This document shows, piece by piece, positions 44,403 through 55,184 of a DNA stretch of 64,000 nucleotides. The stretch is taken from assembly GCA_025175895.1 (NCBI GenBank), contig CM045989.1:23119928-23183927 (forward strand). The letters are read 5' to 3'. Numbering within the stretch: position 1 is the stretch's first letter; each line of letters starts with the position of its first letter. This DNA is from Wurfbainia villosa (taxonomy: Eukaryota; Streptophyta; Magnoliopsida; Zingiberales; Zingiberaceae). The notes beneath the pieces were generated by a model. It worked only from the letters and a program-made list of their open reading frames with translations. It did not search any database and had not been told where the DNA came from. A program made the translations under genes and the position numbers.

Positions 44403-45140
44403 ATCTCTCCCTTTTTGATGTTTGATAAAAACCACAAACACCTTTGGGTTAGGCCACCTAACTCAAATCTCCTTACCAATTCTCCCAAATTGGTAATCTC
44501 AAATTCTTCCATCAATTCTCATGATAATTCTCCCCCTTTTAACATACATCAAAAAGGTTCTCCCCAAGGGTGTCAATGTCTCATATCCCAATGAGATCTT
44601 ACAATCTCTCCCTTGGTCCAAAAACACCTAGGATGTCTTCACTCTTCCTAGTGATAAGTCTCATATCACTCAAGAGAGGCAATCCTACAAACTCTCCCAA
44701 TTTCCAAATTGGGCATCTCACATTCTCAAAATTCTCCCTCTCATGAGGAAGAACACATCCATCATCCCATGATGGATACCTCCTCCTAAAGGCTTGCTCC
44801 CCCTTGACCATTGCACCAACAATGTCCTTGGAGAGTCCCTAAGCCTATAGGAACACTAAACCATCAAAATTAAGGTCAAAAGTTCAACCTTGAACTTTCA
44901 GACACCTTAAAATTGATACACACCCCAAACAACTCTCCTAATCCATATTTAATAGATTTTCACCCTTTCTAATACTTTCTAAAGCATATCCTAGGGTTAG
45001 GAACAGTTAGGGTAGTCTAACATAGTTGAAATCAGGCTAAACAAATCTTATTTACCCGAAATCAGGCCTGACAGTCGACTCTTATAGTCACTAGTCGACT
45101 GCCGTTGATGCCAGTCGACTACCATAAATGGCAGTCAACT

Positions 45141-45170
45141 GATTTCTATAAATGCAGAATTTTAGAAATC
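45141..45170. other. Hairpin in the tail of copy 2
   Basis: Arms GATTTCTATAAA and TTTTAGAAATC (one mismatch) around a short loop, at the same place in the tail as the hairpins at 14644-14673 and 62433-62458. Confidence 0.55.
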
Positions 45171-45339
45171 AGAATTCGTATTTCGAAAAATCATAAGTAA
45201 TTATACATAAATCAAAAAATCACTAAAATTCATGTGTATAATACTTATGTCAAACATTATGGGTGAAAAATATTGAAAAAAATAAAATACCCATAAACTA
45301 GTGAGTTTGACACAAAGTTCAAAACCATTGAAAAGTGGG

Positions 45340-45613
45340 CATTTGGTAGAGAGAAAAATTTCCATTTTCATTTTCTAAGAAAATGAAAAAACGCGTTTGG
45401 TTAACGTTTTCCATCTCCGTTTTCTAGAAAATAAAGGAGTGTTTTCTGAAAAATTGGAAAACTCCAAAAAATTATTTTCTGTTTCCATTTTCGTTTTCTA
45501 AAAAATAAAAAAGTATTTTTTGAAAAATTGGAAAATATTAAAAAATTATTTTTTGTTTTCTGAAAAAGGAAAATAGAAAACAAAAAATAGAAAATTTTCT
45601 CTCTACCAAACGC
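45340..45613. mobile_element. Small foldback/MITE-like element
   Basis: About 270 bp with inverted ends. The left end starts CATTTGGTAGAGAGAAAA; the right end, reverse-complemented, reads GCGTTTGGTAGAGAGAAAA. The inside repeats TTTTCTAGAAAAT-type and TTTTCTGAAAAATTGGAAAA words. The corresponding place in copy 1 lacks it. I could not define a target duplication. Confidence 0.55.
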
Positions 45614-46462
45614 TACAAGCGTTTTGACCCTACTTTGTATCAACTCTCTCAATGGTGATTCATATCAAAAGATAGACTTCACCAAGGTTTTCTAAAATGG
45701 TTTTAAAATATTTTTGAAAACCCATATTGGATCATGATCAATGGGCTCAATGCACATGACTTGCACATTGGCTTTCCCCATGATCCACCCATGATATATG
45801 AAAACACACACAAGTTAATGTGATGTGAGATGTGAGTTTTGTTCATCCTAATCTAGGGTTTCATGCATTTTCTAAGGTAACACTACTTGATTCCCTTATA
45901 CTTGGGACTCCAAGTCATGTCATAGTCCTTAAATCAATTTTAATTAATGCATGAATGATCATGACATAAATGATAACATAAATAGACATTGTAATAATTA
46001 TGATGTCATGACATATGATTAAATCTAAATACACATGACATAAAAAACTTAAACTTAAGCATTATCATGACATATAAATGATAAAAATAGATATGATGTC
46101 ATGACATGATATATGACAAATCAATCATGGCAAATAAAATATAATGGTATAAAAATACCTAAATTTTAATGTTAATTGACATTTGTTAGAATTAAATTCA
46201 TTTTGCCATATTACTACTAATCTCCCAAGTGTGCCAAAAATTCAAAATGACACACTATGACCTCTAGACCTAGTTTGTGCCAATTTAATTAATTTTTTAT
46301 AATTCTCAAAATAATATTGGCATATCCTAAAATCTTTTAGGATTTAAATTCAAACATATTTCCAAGTATTCCATTATCTTAGAAATGACCTAAAGTGCCA
46401 CCTTTACCATGGTTAGGTTAACTACCTATCCATTCAAAGTTGGCACACCCTAACCCATCTAG

Positions 46463-49400
46463 CGTGAGTCGATCACGCTCCTAGGAACCCAAAACCTATT
46501 TGAGCTCCTTGGGTTAATTAGGTATTAGCTAGGCATGACCTCCCTAGATACTCTCCTAATGACCCTTCTAGGCTTGGTAGCCTTGGTTATTGTGGTCTTG
46601 CCTAGGTTAACTCTAGGGGTGACTCCCCTTGTAACCTTCTTAGTGGCCTCCCTAGGTTTCTTCAAAACCTTAGCCACTAGGCACACTCCATGGTCAACTC
46701 TAGGGATGACTTCCCTTGTGACCTTGATTTTCCTAGACCTAGATTTAGTTCCATAATCAAATGGAACATTGTGGTAGGTAGGCTTACGGACCTAGGCTTG
46801 TGGCTCAAGCCTTTCTTGCCCATAGATGAGCCTTGCCTCATAGACTCTAGGCTTTGACCATTTGACCCTTTAATTTGATTTTGCATATTCCTAAGGGTCT
46901 TCTCCATCTTCTCAAGTTTTGACCTCAAAACTTGATTTTCAAATTCTAATTTTTCTAATTTGGTGGGCCTATTATTTCTTTGAGTATTGCCATTCTTTCT
47001 AGGCATATGTCGATCTTTCTTAGCATTAAAGCCTAAATGACTCTCTATCTTCTTAATTGTTTCCCTAGGTAGAATTTTTCTAGGGACATTAGTCCCAAAT
47101 TTCTCCTTAGTTGAAATAGGTATAGAGTCATTGTTCCTAGGTTTGTTCTTAGATAAATTAACATGCTTAGCACCTAAATAATAAAATATATTATTTCTAC
47201 TAGCATGCTTTTCATGAATAATAGCAAGTGAATTAAAAGCATGCTTTTGACTATTAATTGAAGAGGGAGCATACTTAAAGGTTACCTTGGGGTTTGCCTT
47301 AGCTCCTCCTACATTTGATGCTTCTTCTTTTCTCCTAGGGCATTGGCTCCTATAATGCCCTTTTCAATTGCATTTGAAGCACACCACATGCTCCTTGCTT
47401 TTAATTATTGGGGCACTGACATCCTTGACCTTTGGCACCAGTGGAGCCTTCTTGATCTTCTTAGGACACTTGCTTTTATAGTGCACATATTCCCTACACT
47501 TAAAACATATAATATGATTTTTATTATTAACACGTGTGTTTGAGTTACCTAGGGTGGTGGTGGAGGCCTCTTGAGCTTGTTCATCACTTCTCCCAAAGGT
47601 AGAAGCTTTCTCTTGCTCTTGCCCTTGCTCCAGCGATCTAATCTCCTCCTCCTCAATCCTAGAGGTGGAGGCTTCCTCTACTTCTTCCTCTTCCACCGAT
47701 CTGGAAGTTGACTCCTTCTCAACTTCCGACTCCTCACTTTCTTGTGAGGATGAGTTTGTTTCTTTAGCCTCCTATTGAGCCGATGAGGGTTCTTTATGAT
47801 ATTTCACCAATTCACTCCAAAGCTCCTTGGCATCTTTGTATTCACCTAAGCTATATAAGATATCATTAGGAATCAAATCGACCAAGAATTTAATTACTAT
47901 TGGTGCAATCGGCCCAAACTCGAGTTTGACTCGAACTATATTTTGATGTTAGACAAAAACGCATGACATGGGATTGTCATGGGAAGTCCAACATGGGTTA
48001 GCCATGTAAATCCAAGTGTGTAGCCTTGGTGGTGAAAAGTCCAAGCATGGGGCTTGGTGTTGGAAAAATCCAGGCATAGAGCTTGGTGTGGAAAGTCCAA
48101 CATAGGTTGACCACGTAAGTCCAAGTGTGTAGCCTTGACGGTGAAAGTTCAAGCATGGGGCTTGACATGGAAAATACAAGTATGAGGCTTAGTGTGGGAA
48201 GTCTTGAGGACTTGGCAAGTTCACCAGGCTCGGGGTCCTTGAGTCGGTGAAGGATGACATTGTAAAGCCGTGTGTTTGGTGCATTTGAGGGACCGCCGGA
48301 CAGGGAGCGAATGGAGTGAGGCCCAAGAAAAGCATACTTCGAGGGCAAGAGACACGAAGGATGACGCTGCGAAGTCGTGCGCTTGGTGCATCCAAGGGAC
48401 GTAGCCCGAGGGAAGAGAGATTCGGTGGGGAACTCCATGAGAGGATGAGGTGGACTTGGCCAAGTGGCTAAGACTGAGTGTCTGAGGCTTAAACGTGAGG
48501 TTTGAGGGTTTTCTCGATGGTCGGATGCTCAAACAACTTGGTGTTTGAGGTTTACTCGACATGATCGTAGCATAAATGCACCGGTTCGGTGATCCAAGTT
48601 GACTAGGGTTCGGTGATGTTAGGCGTAGTTTTATGGCACAGCGGTCGGTGATGTCGTGATGGTCGACTCGAGGATGACGATCGGTGATGGAAGTGTCGCG
48701 AGCCGCGAGCGCTCCATAGTCGGTAGGCGGTCGACTCACGAGGTCGTGATCGTGATGGTCATCATCAGTCGACTGATAGAGGATCCGTTGGAACTTGTCC
48801 AGCGTGGATCAAGCCATTGTGAGACAACGATTATAGGGGCAGTCGACTGGGGCCTTTTGGCAGTCGACTTCTAGGCGCGAAATCAGCTCGATACAGGTTA
48901 TAAATGGAGCTCGAGATGGAGGTTTTTGCCAAGACTTTAAGGGTGATTTTGGAGGAGAATTGCTGCTGCATTCTAGACCTTCAAGAGCCAACCAAAGCAA
49001 GCAACAAGCAAGTGATTCAAAGCGATTTGTGCAAAGTGTTCTTTACTTGTATTTCGTATTGTATTTGTATTCTTACGTGTACTTTAGTATTACTGTTGTA
49101 ATAGCTTGTACGAGGTTTCTCCACCTCCGACGTGTTGTCGAGAAAGAGTTTAGTTAGTGTCGTGCGCATAACTAGAGCTCATTGAGCTCGCCCCGTGGAG
49201 TAGGAACCATTCGGTTCCGAACCATGTATATCGTGTGTATTTGTATATTCTTGTGTTGTTGTTAGTATTTCTATTTGTATATTTCCGCTGCGCTAATGAC
49301 AATCGTAGACAAGTGACATGCGACGAACGATCGAATTCCACCGTATGACGATTGAGAGATATTCACCCCCCTCTAGCCGACCACCTACGTTCCAACAATT

Positions 49401-49642
49401 ACCATCTTATTTTTCTCGAATTCTTGGATTTGTTCCTCGGTCCACTTCTTCATTTTGAGGAATCCTCCCTTAGGCCCTCTTGGAAATTTAAATCCTTCCA
49501 TCAAGGTGGCCCATTCTTCAAAGTCCCTCATCATGATGAAGTCTTCAATCCTTGCCTTCCATTGATTGAAGCCTTCTCGTCTATAGAGTGCATATGGGAC
49601 CGGAGTGTTGATGTCCCATCCTAGTCTTTCTTAAAACTCCAT
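46463..49642 (-). pseudogene. Copia-type gag of copy 2, broken
   Basis: Minus-strand start at ATG 49642-49640, with a TAA as codon 4. The capsid-like region has LGWDINTPVPYALY, MRDFEEWATLMEGF and KMKKWTEEQ. It is split at 49397/47898 by the solo LTR and resumes with FLVDLIPND. The first knuckle reads CFKCREYVHYKSKC (Val in place of the usual Gly). The second is interrupted by a stop after CFKCN (about 47364). The leucine-heptad segment (46960-46900) and the basic tail ending near 46463 follow. Clearly non-functional. Confidence 0.85.
47898..49397 (+). mobile_element. Solo LTR inside gag of copy 2
   Basis: A 1500-bp LTR of the same superfamily with duplication ATTAC at 47893-47897 and 49398-49402. 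It starts TATTGGTGCAATCGG (first G changed to A) and ends GTTCCAACA. It has CCAAG...CTTGG dyads (47985-48190), a TATAAAT box near 48900, and a palindrome region largely replaced by GGTCGGTGATG-type sequence (48580-48760). Confidence 0.9.
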
Positions 49643-49696
49643 CTTCTTCCCTCTAGGGTGCTCCCTTGGATGTTAGTCCAAATGAAGAGCGACCTT

Positions 49697-49708
49697 GCTC
49701 TGATAGCA
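49697..49708 (-). promoter_or_regulatory. iMet primer site of copy 2
   Basis: The complement reads TGCTATCAGAGC, one base from the iMet consensus TGGTATCAGAGC, next to the LTR at 49711. Confidence 0.75.
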
Positions 49709-49710
49709 AT

Positions 49711-51166
49711 TGTAGGGATCATTGGTGACCGCTAGAGGGGGGGGGTAAATAGCGTTTCGTTGACGATGACAGAAATTGATCGCGTGATTGCTACAATTAT
49801 ATTAGCACGCAGTGGAAATAGAAAATACAATACAAACACAAGCACAATACGCAAGATATAACTTAGTTCGGAACCTCAAGGTTCCTACTCCATGGGTTGG
49901 GCTCAAATGAGCCATAGCGATGCCAAACACCACTAAACAATAAACACTCCTTCTTAGAATAATCTGGAGGTGGAGGAAACCTCTTACAATAGTTCTTACA
50001 ACAATAAGAAATGAATACAAGCTAATACAAGTAAAGAAAACTTTACACAATGTGAACTTGAGTGCTTGCTTTTGTTTGCTTGAGAGTAGCCTTGAAGGTC
50101 TAGATTGCAGCAGCAAATCTCCTCCAAATCGCCTCAAAGAACCATTGCCAAATCCTCCTCCATGAGCTCCTTTTAAAGCTTCACCTTAGGCTGGATTCCA
50201 CCTAGCAGTCGACTAATCGTGACCATCAGTCGACTGTTCCTGTAGCCATTGTGAGACAACGACTCGATCCACGTTGGATAAGTTCCAGCGATATCTTGTG
50301 ATCATTGCCATTACCCGATCGGCCGATCGGTCATCATAGCCGTGACCGATCGGCTACAGAGCATTTGGTCCGTAACCACGACGTGATCATCGCCATCCAT
50401 GACAATCATTGCTCAAGCCATCGATCGCCCAATCTTGGCGATCATTGTTAGGCCATTTCCTACAGTCGAACACCAATCGACTCTGATGAGTTCGACTGGT
50501 CATAATCCCAGTCAACTGTCAAGAGTCAACTCGGCTATCAAGTGTCAAAACACTTGACCAATCAACTGGTCCAAATCCCTAGTCGACTGATAACTTCAAA
50601 CATGAGGTTTAACCCCAAGTATGATGCCCTCATACTTGCTAGACCACACTTAGCCTAGACCTAAGCCTTCTTGCCACCTCCGTCAGCCTCATGCCTATCG
50701 CATCTCTACAAGTCATCCATGACTTGTTCATCCATTTGCTAGTCTTCAGGTGCTTCCATCGGCTATTGTCATGCTAAGCTGGTCTATACCGCCAAGGCAC
50801 ATTTGGGCTCATGATGCCAAGACTACTGCTTGGACTTTACACCGCCAACCATTGGACTTATGTTGCCAAGACTCCACCCTTGGACTTTACGCCACCAATA
50901 TCAACCCTTGGACTTTCCTTGCCAACCCATGTTGGACTTTCGATTTGCTAAGACTCAAACTTGGGCTTTCCCTTGCCAAGACCCATGCTTGGACTTTCCA
51001 TGCCAACCTATGTTGGACTTTCCAATTGCCAAGTACTCAAGACTTGGACTTTCCCATGACAATCACATTGTCATATATTTTTTCGAACATCAATGTCAAA
51101 CATTAAAATACTACTTGAGTCAAACTCGAGTCCGATCAATCGTGACCTGGGTCGATTGCACCAACA
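49711..51166 (-). repeat. 5' LTR of copy 2
   Basis: 1456 bp, partner of 42986-44402. Near-identical blocks flank 50290-50480, where this copy has CGATCGG-type sequence instead of the CAGTCGACTG-type sites of its partner. Confidence 0.87.
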
Positions 51167-51364
51167 GGACTTTCCCTCGAGTCTCACTCGAGCTAGGTCA
51201 ACCTTGACCTAAGGCCGATTTCTCCATAAAGCTATCTCCTTATATGGTCAAACCCATTGTCAAACAATGGTCAAACTCATTGTCAATCCAATTGTCAAAC
51301 ATCAAAATCCTACTCGAGTCCACTTGAGTCTAGTTAATCGTGACGTCGATCGATTGCACCAACA

Positions 51365-52374
51365 CAACTAATGATAGCTATAGTTGGTGGGCAAACCAAT
51401 GCACACAATATGCATTGGGGCAATTGTTAAGAAATAAAGCTTGTAATTCATTAAAAGCATCACACATGTTGCAAGCACCATCATACCCTTGACCTCGCAT
51501 ATTATGAATTTCTAGATTATATCTAGTGAGGACATCCCATATTTCTCTCTTAAGTATTGCAGCTGTAGTGTCATGAACATACACTTTGAAAAAATGCTCC
51601 CGTAAAAAATCATAGACATCAACAAATTTCAAAACTATAGCCATCTATTCTTTGTTAGATACATCTTTTGCTTCATCCACCAAAATATAAAATTTAGAAT
51701 CTCCAATTTCATCATGAATTTTATTTCTAACTCTGTTACCAATAATATACAAGATTTCTTTTTGAACTTCTGGTAAAGTATCTTTACATTTCCTAGAGAT
51801 TTTTCTAAGATAGCATCGTCAATACTAGCATTCCATTTTCCCAAAAGTTTAGCATCTCAATGAAATTACCACGATTTTGGGAATCTAAATATTCATCATG
51901 ACCTCTCAATCTACATGCTTGTAAACTAAGCCAACGAATGCTCTCAATTGTTGCTGCAATTCTTAATCATTTCTTTTGAATTTGCTTAGAACATTTTTTA
52001 TTCATAACTTTATCTATATGTTAAGTTACATTTATCACATCAATAATAGATTTTGCAGATTTATTATGCACTGAGTTAGAACTTCCCGTACGAGATAAAA
52101 AGGCACATTTGGCTCCATGATTAATGCGTTTAGAACTTTTGAACCCTTCAACTGTAAATGCAGATTATTGTGATTCACTTAATTCAAAAAGATAGCATAG
52201 AAAACAAAATGTTGAATCCTTTGAAGAAGAGTACTATAACCATATAAATTGTTTAAACTATGTATATTGAAATCGATGATATTACTTTCATGATTCATAC
52301 TGTTGGTACTCTTCCAATTTAGGCTAATATGGTCTCATTTTGATATAAGCTCATCTAATTTCATCATGATAATT
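51365..52374 (-). pseudogene. hAT transposase, N-terminal and central part
   Basis: On the minus strand from 52374: DEIR then AYIKMRPY (start of the conserved N-terminal region), INHGAKCAF-like zinc-finger region remnants, RGHDEYLDSQNRGNFIEML (about 51910-51850), ELEIKFMMKLEI (51740), and 51644-51378 with KVYVHDTTAAILKREIWDVL and MRGQGYDGACNM, ending in CVHWFAHQ at the LTR boundary. Multiple stops. It joins in order to 40906-41527. Confidence 0.85.
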
Positions 52375-53453
52375 TGTTGGTACAATCGGCCTTAGGTCAA
52401 GGTTGACTAGGCTCAAGTTGAGCTCGAGTTGAGTTTCGATGTTTTACAATATGATTAGATCATGGTTGACTGGACACTTGGTGTTGAAAAGTCCAACTGG
52501 AAGTTGACAAGGGAAGTCCAGGTCAGTTAAGGTTGACCGGACATCTGGCATGAGAAGAGAAAAGTCTAGGCAGGTCAAGGAGGACCGGATGTCTGGTGAA
52601 GTGAAGTCCCGGTAGGTCACAGGGTGACTGTGTCTAGCAAGTGAAGTCCCGGCAGGTTTGAGAGACCATGCTTTGCAAGTGAAAATCCAGCAGGTCTAAG
52701 AGACCGTACTTAGTAATGGAATACCCGACTAATCAGGGAGATCAAGCTTGGAAAGAGAAGTCCTAGTACCTCACGGTTTACCGGAAGCTAGGCAAGGGAG
52801 AGAACTCCTAGTAGGTCATGGTTGATCGAATGCTAGGCAAGAGAAGAAAGTCCTGGTAGGTTGAGGTCAATCGGATACTAGGTGAAGCAAGAGTTGGCTT
52901 GAAACTAGACTGAGACTGAGGCATCAATCGACTTGTAGGGTTTACCAATCAACTGGTAACAGTGATGGAGCAAGTGTTGAGTTTGGGACTCAACTGCCAA
53001 CTCAACTGGTAGAGCAGTTGACTGATGGGGTTGATCAGTTGACTGGTATCACTGTTTGAGCAACCGTGGAGGTCAGAACTCGACTGACTAAGGGCAGTCG
53101 ACTGATGGATTGATCAATCAACTAGTGACACTATAACAGGGCACAAAAAGGTTGGTAGTCGACAACTATTCAAGGAGCAGTCGACTAGTGCCACTTTGAT
53201 TGGACACAGAAAGTTAGCAATTCGATTGATTAGTTGACTGATGGTTTGGCAATTGAATGATGGGTGATGCCAGTCGACTGATGGAGCATAATCTAATGTG
53301 GATCATGCCATTGAAGTGCAACGATCCTTTGACCACTCGACTAGGGCTTTTGGCAATTGACTTTTAGGTGAAAATTAGCCTGATGAAGACCCTATAAAGT
53401 AGGGTTTCGAGGTGATTTGAAGAATCTGATTTCTGAGAACTTTGAAGGGTAAC
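52375..53453 (+). repeat. Partial LTR of the same superfamily
   Basis: Starts TGTTGGTACAATCGG and contains diverged GAAGTCC...GGTC modules and CAGTCGACTG-type sites (for example 53096-53105 and 53273-53282). It breaks off at 53453, where a reverse LTR begins. It cuts the hAT gene at 52374. Confidence 0.75.
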
Positions 53454-53606
53454 TGTTGAAACTTTGGTGAGCGTTAGAGGGGGGAGGGGGTGAATGATGC
53501 GTTCGTTGCTCGTGATGGAAATCGTTCGCATTCATCTCTACACAATTATTAGTACGCATCGAAATATAGAAATCTAAATCTAGAGACAAATACAAACACA
53601 AATACA
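53454..53606 (-). repeat. Partial reverse LTR end
   Basis: TGTTGAAACTTTGGTGAGCG followed by the AGAGGGGGGAGGGGGTGAAT block that marks the reversed 3' end of these LTRs. It is interrupted at 53607 by the next element; the rest should lie beyond the window. Confidence 0.65.
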
Positions 53607-55116
53607 TGTTGGTGCAATCGACCTAGGTCACGATTGACCAGGACTCGAGTTTGACTCGAGTGATGTTTTGATGTTTCGACAAAAACATATGACAATGTAA
53701 TTGTCATGGGAAAGTCCAAGTCTTGTGTACTTGGCATGGAAAGTCCAAGTGGAACACTTGGCATTTGGTAAAGTCCAAGTCTTGAGTACTTGGCATGAAA
53801 AGTCCAAGCATGGGTCTTGGCAATGTAAAAGTCCAACATGGGTTGGCAAGGGAAAGTCCAAGCATGGTCTTGGCATTTGAGAAGTCCAACATGGGTTGGC
53901 AAGGGAAAAGTCCAAGCATGGGTCTTGGCAATGTAAAAGTCCAACATGAGTTGGCAAGGGAAAGTCCAAGCTTGAGTCTTGGCATGAGAAGTCCAAGGGG
54001 TTTGATATTGGCTGTGTAAAGTCCAAGCGGGAGTCTTGGCAGCATAAGTCCAATGGTTGGCGGCGTAAAGTCCAAGCGGAGTCTTGGCGGCGTAAGTTCA
54101 ATGTGCCTTGGCGGTGTAGACACCGTTAGCATGATATAGCCGACGGAAGCACCTAGAGGCTAGCGCGATGGATGAACAAGTCATGGATGACTTGGAGGGA
54201 TCCGAGAGGCGTGAGGCTGATGGAGGTGGCTAGAAGGCTTAGGTCTAGGCTAAGGGTGGTCTAGCAAGTATGGGGCACCATGCTTGGTTAAAACCTCATT
54301 TTGAGGTTGGCGATCGTGACATTATGGCGGTTCATCGTGAGTCGACAAGTTATTTGCCGGTTTAAATTTGGAAATGCTCTGGCGATTGTTGCTCATTGGA
54401 AGCGATCGTGCCAAGTCAACGATCGGCCGCCAATCAATGCCGTCGAGCCACGATCATTCTTAGTTATGTCGAGCTCGCATAGCAACCGTGTCCAGCGATC
54501 GGCCGTTGGAACTTGTCCGACGTGGATTGAGCCGTTGTCTCACGACAACAGTGGCATCAGTCGATTGGGGACTTATGGCAGTCGACTGATAGGCGGAAAT
54601 CCAGCCCGACGCAAGATAAAAAGGGGAGCTCGTGGATTATTTCATCATCAGTTCTTTGGGGGCTTTGGTGAGGCGATTTGAAGGCGATTTGCAGGTGCAT
54701 TTCAGGGTCCTTCAAGCTCATCCAAGCAACTGACAAGCAAGCGCTCAAAACCCTAGTTTGTAAAGTGTTCTTTACATTTTCACTTGTATTTGCTTGTATT
54801 TCTTTCGTTTATTGTTGTAAACGTTTATACGAGGTTTCTCCGCCTCCGACTTGTTGTCGAGAAGGAGTTTATTGATTAGTGATTGCATTAGCGTCGCTAG
54901 AGCTCGTTAGAGCTCGATCCGTGGAGTAGGAACCATGTGGTTCCGAACCACGTTAAATCTTCGTGTTATTGTGTTTGTGATTGTGTTTCGTTATTGTTAT
55001 CATATATATATTCCGCTGTGCTAACGAAACTTGTAGACACGAACACGCGATCGAATTCCATCTACGAACGGTCAAACGCTATTCACCCCCCCTCTAGCGG
55101 CGTCAAATCTCCAACA
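53607..55116 (+). repeat. 5' LTR of copy 3
   Basis: 1510 bp, close to the LTRs of copy 1: CCAA...TTGG dyad array 53710-54115 and a GATAAAAAGGGGAGCTCG promoter block near 54616. The CAGTCGACTG array of copy 1 is replaced at 54305-54500 by GCGATCG- and CGATCGG-type sequence. Confidence 0.88.
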
Positions 55117-55118
55117 AG

Positions 55119-55130
55119 TGGTATCAGAGC
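55119..55130 (+). promoter_or_regulatory. iMet primer site of copy 3
   Basis: TGGTATCAGAGC two bases after the LTR end. Confidence 0.92.
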
Positions 55131-55184
55131 TAGGTTGCTCTTCAACGGATTAACAACCGGGAGCAAGACGCTAGAGGGTAAAAG

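Larger units (their letters stand above)
44403..46460 (-). other. Non-coding tail of copy 2
   Basis: Alignable with the tails of copies 1 and 4. It holds a positionally conserved hairpin (45141-45170), AGTCGACT/AGTCAACT sites at 45072-45139, and the conserved stem-loop (complement of CTATCAAAAGATAG-like text near 45665). No gene. Confidence 0.65.
42986..51166 (-). mobile_element. Gag-only LTR retrotransposon, copy 2 (minus strand)
   Basis: LTRs 42986-44402 and 49711-51166. Flanks GGAAT (42981-42985) and GGACT (51167-51171) are a four-of-five duplication. The primer site, complement of 49697-49708, reads TGCTATCAGAGC (one base off the iMet site). The interior has a decayed gag (46463-49642) and a non-coding tail, and no pol. 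A solo LTR (47898-49397) interrupts gag, and a foldback element lies in the tail (45340-45613). Confidence 0.88.
41528..51364 (-). mobile_element. Solo LTR in the hAT gene, itself invaded
   Basis: Pieces 41528-42985 and 51167-51364 join into one minus-strand LTR of about 1656 bp related to the gag-only family (on the minus strand it starts TGTTGGTGCAATCGATCG and ends CCTCAACA). Both sides return to hAT transposase sequence, so it is a solo LTR. Flanks TAACT (41523-41527) and CAACT (51365-51369) are a four-of-five duplication. Confidence 0.8.
40906..52374 (-). mobile_element. Second hAT remnant, split by nested LTR elements
   Basis: The transposase pieces at 40906-41527 and 51365-52374 are halves of one minus-strand gene interrupted by the solo LTR 41528-51364. 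I could not find terminal repeats: the left end is unclear, and the right side is cut at 52374 by another LTR. Confidence 0.75.
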
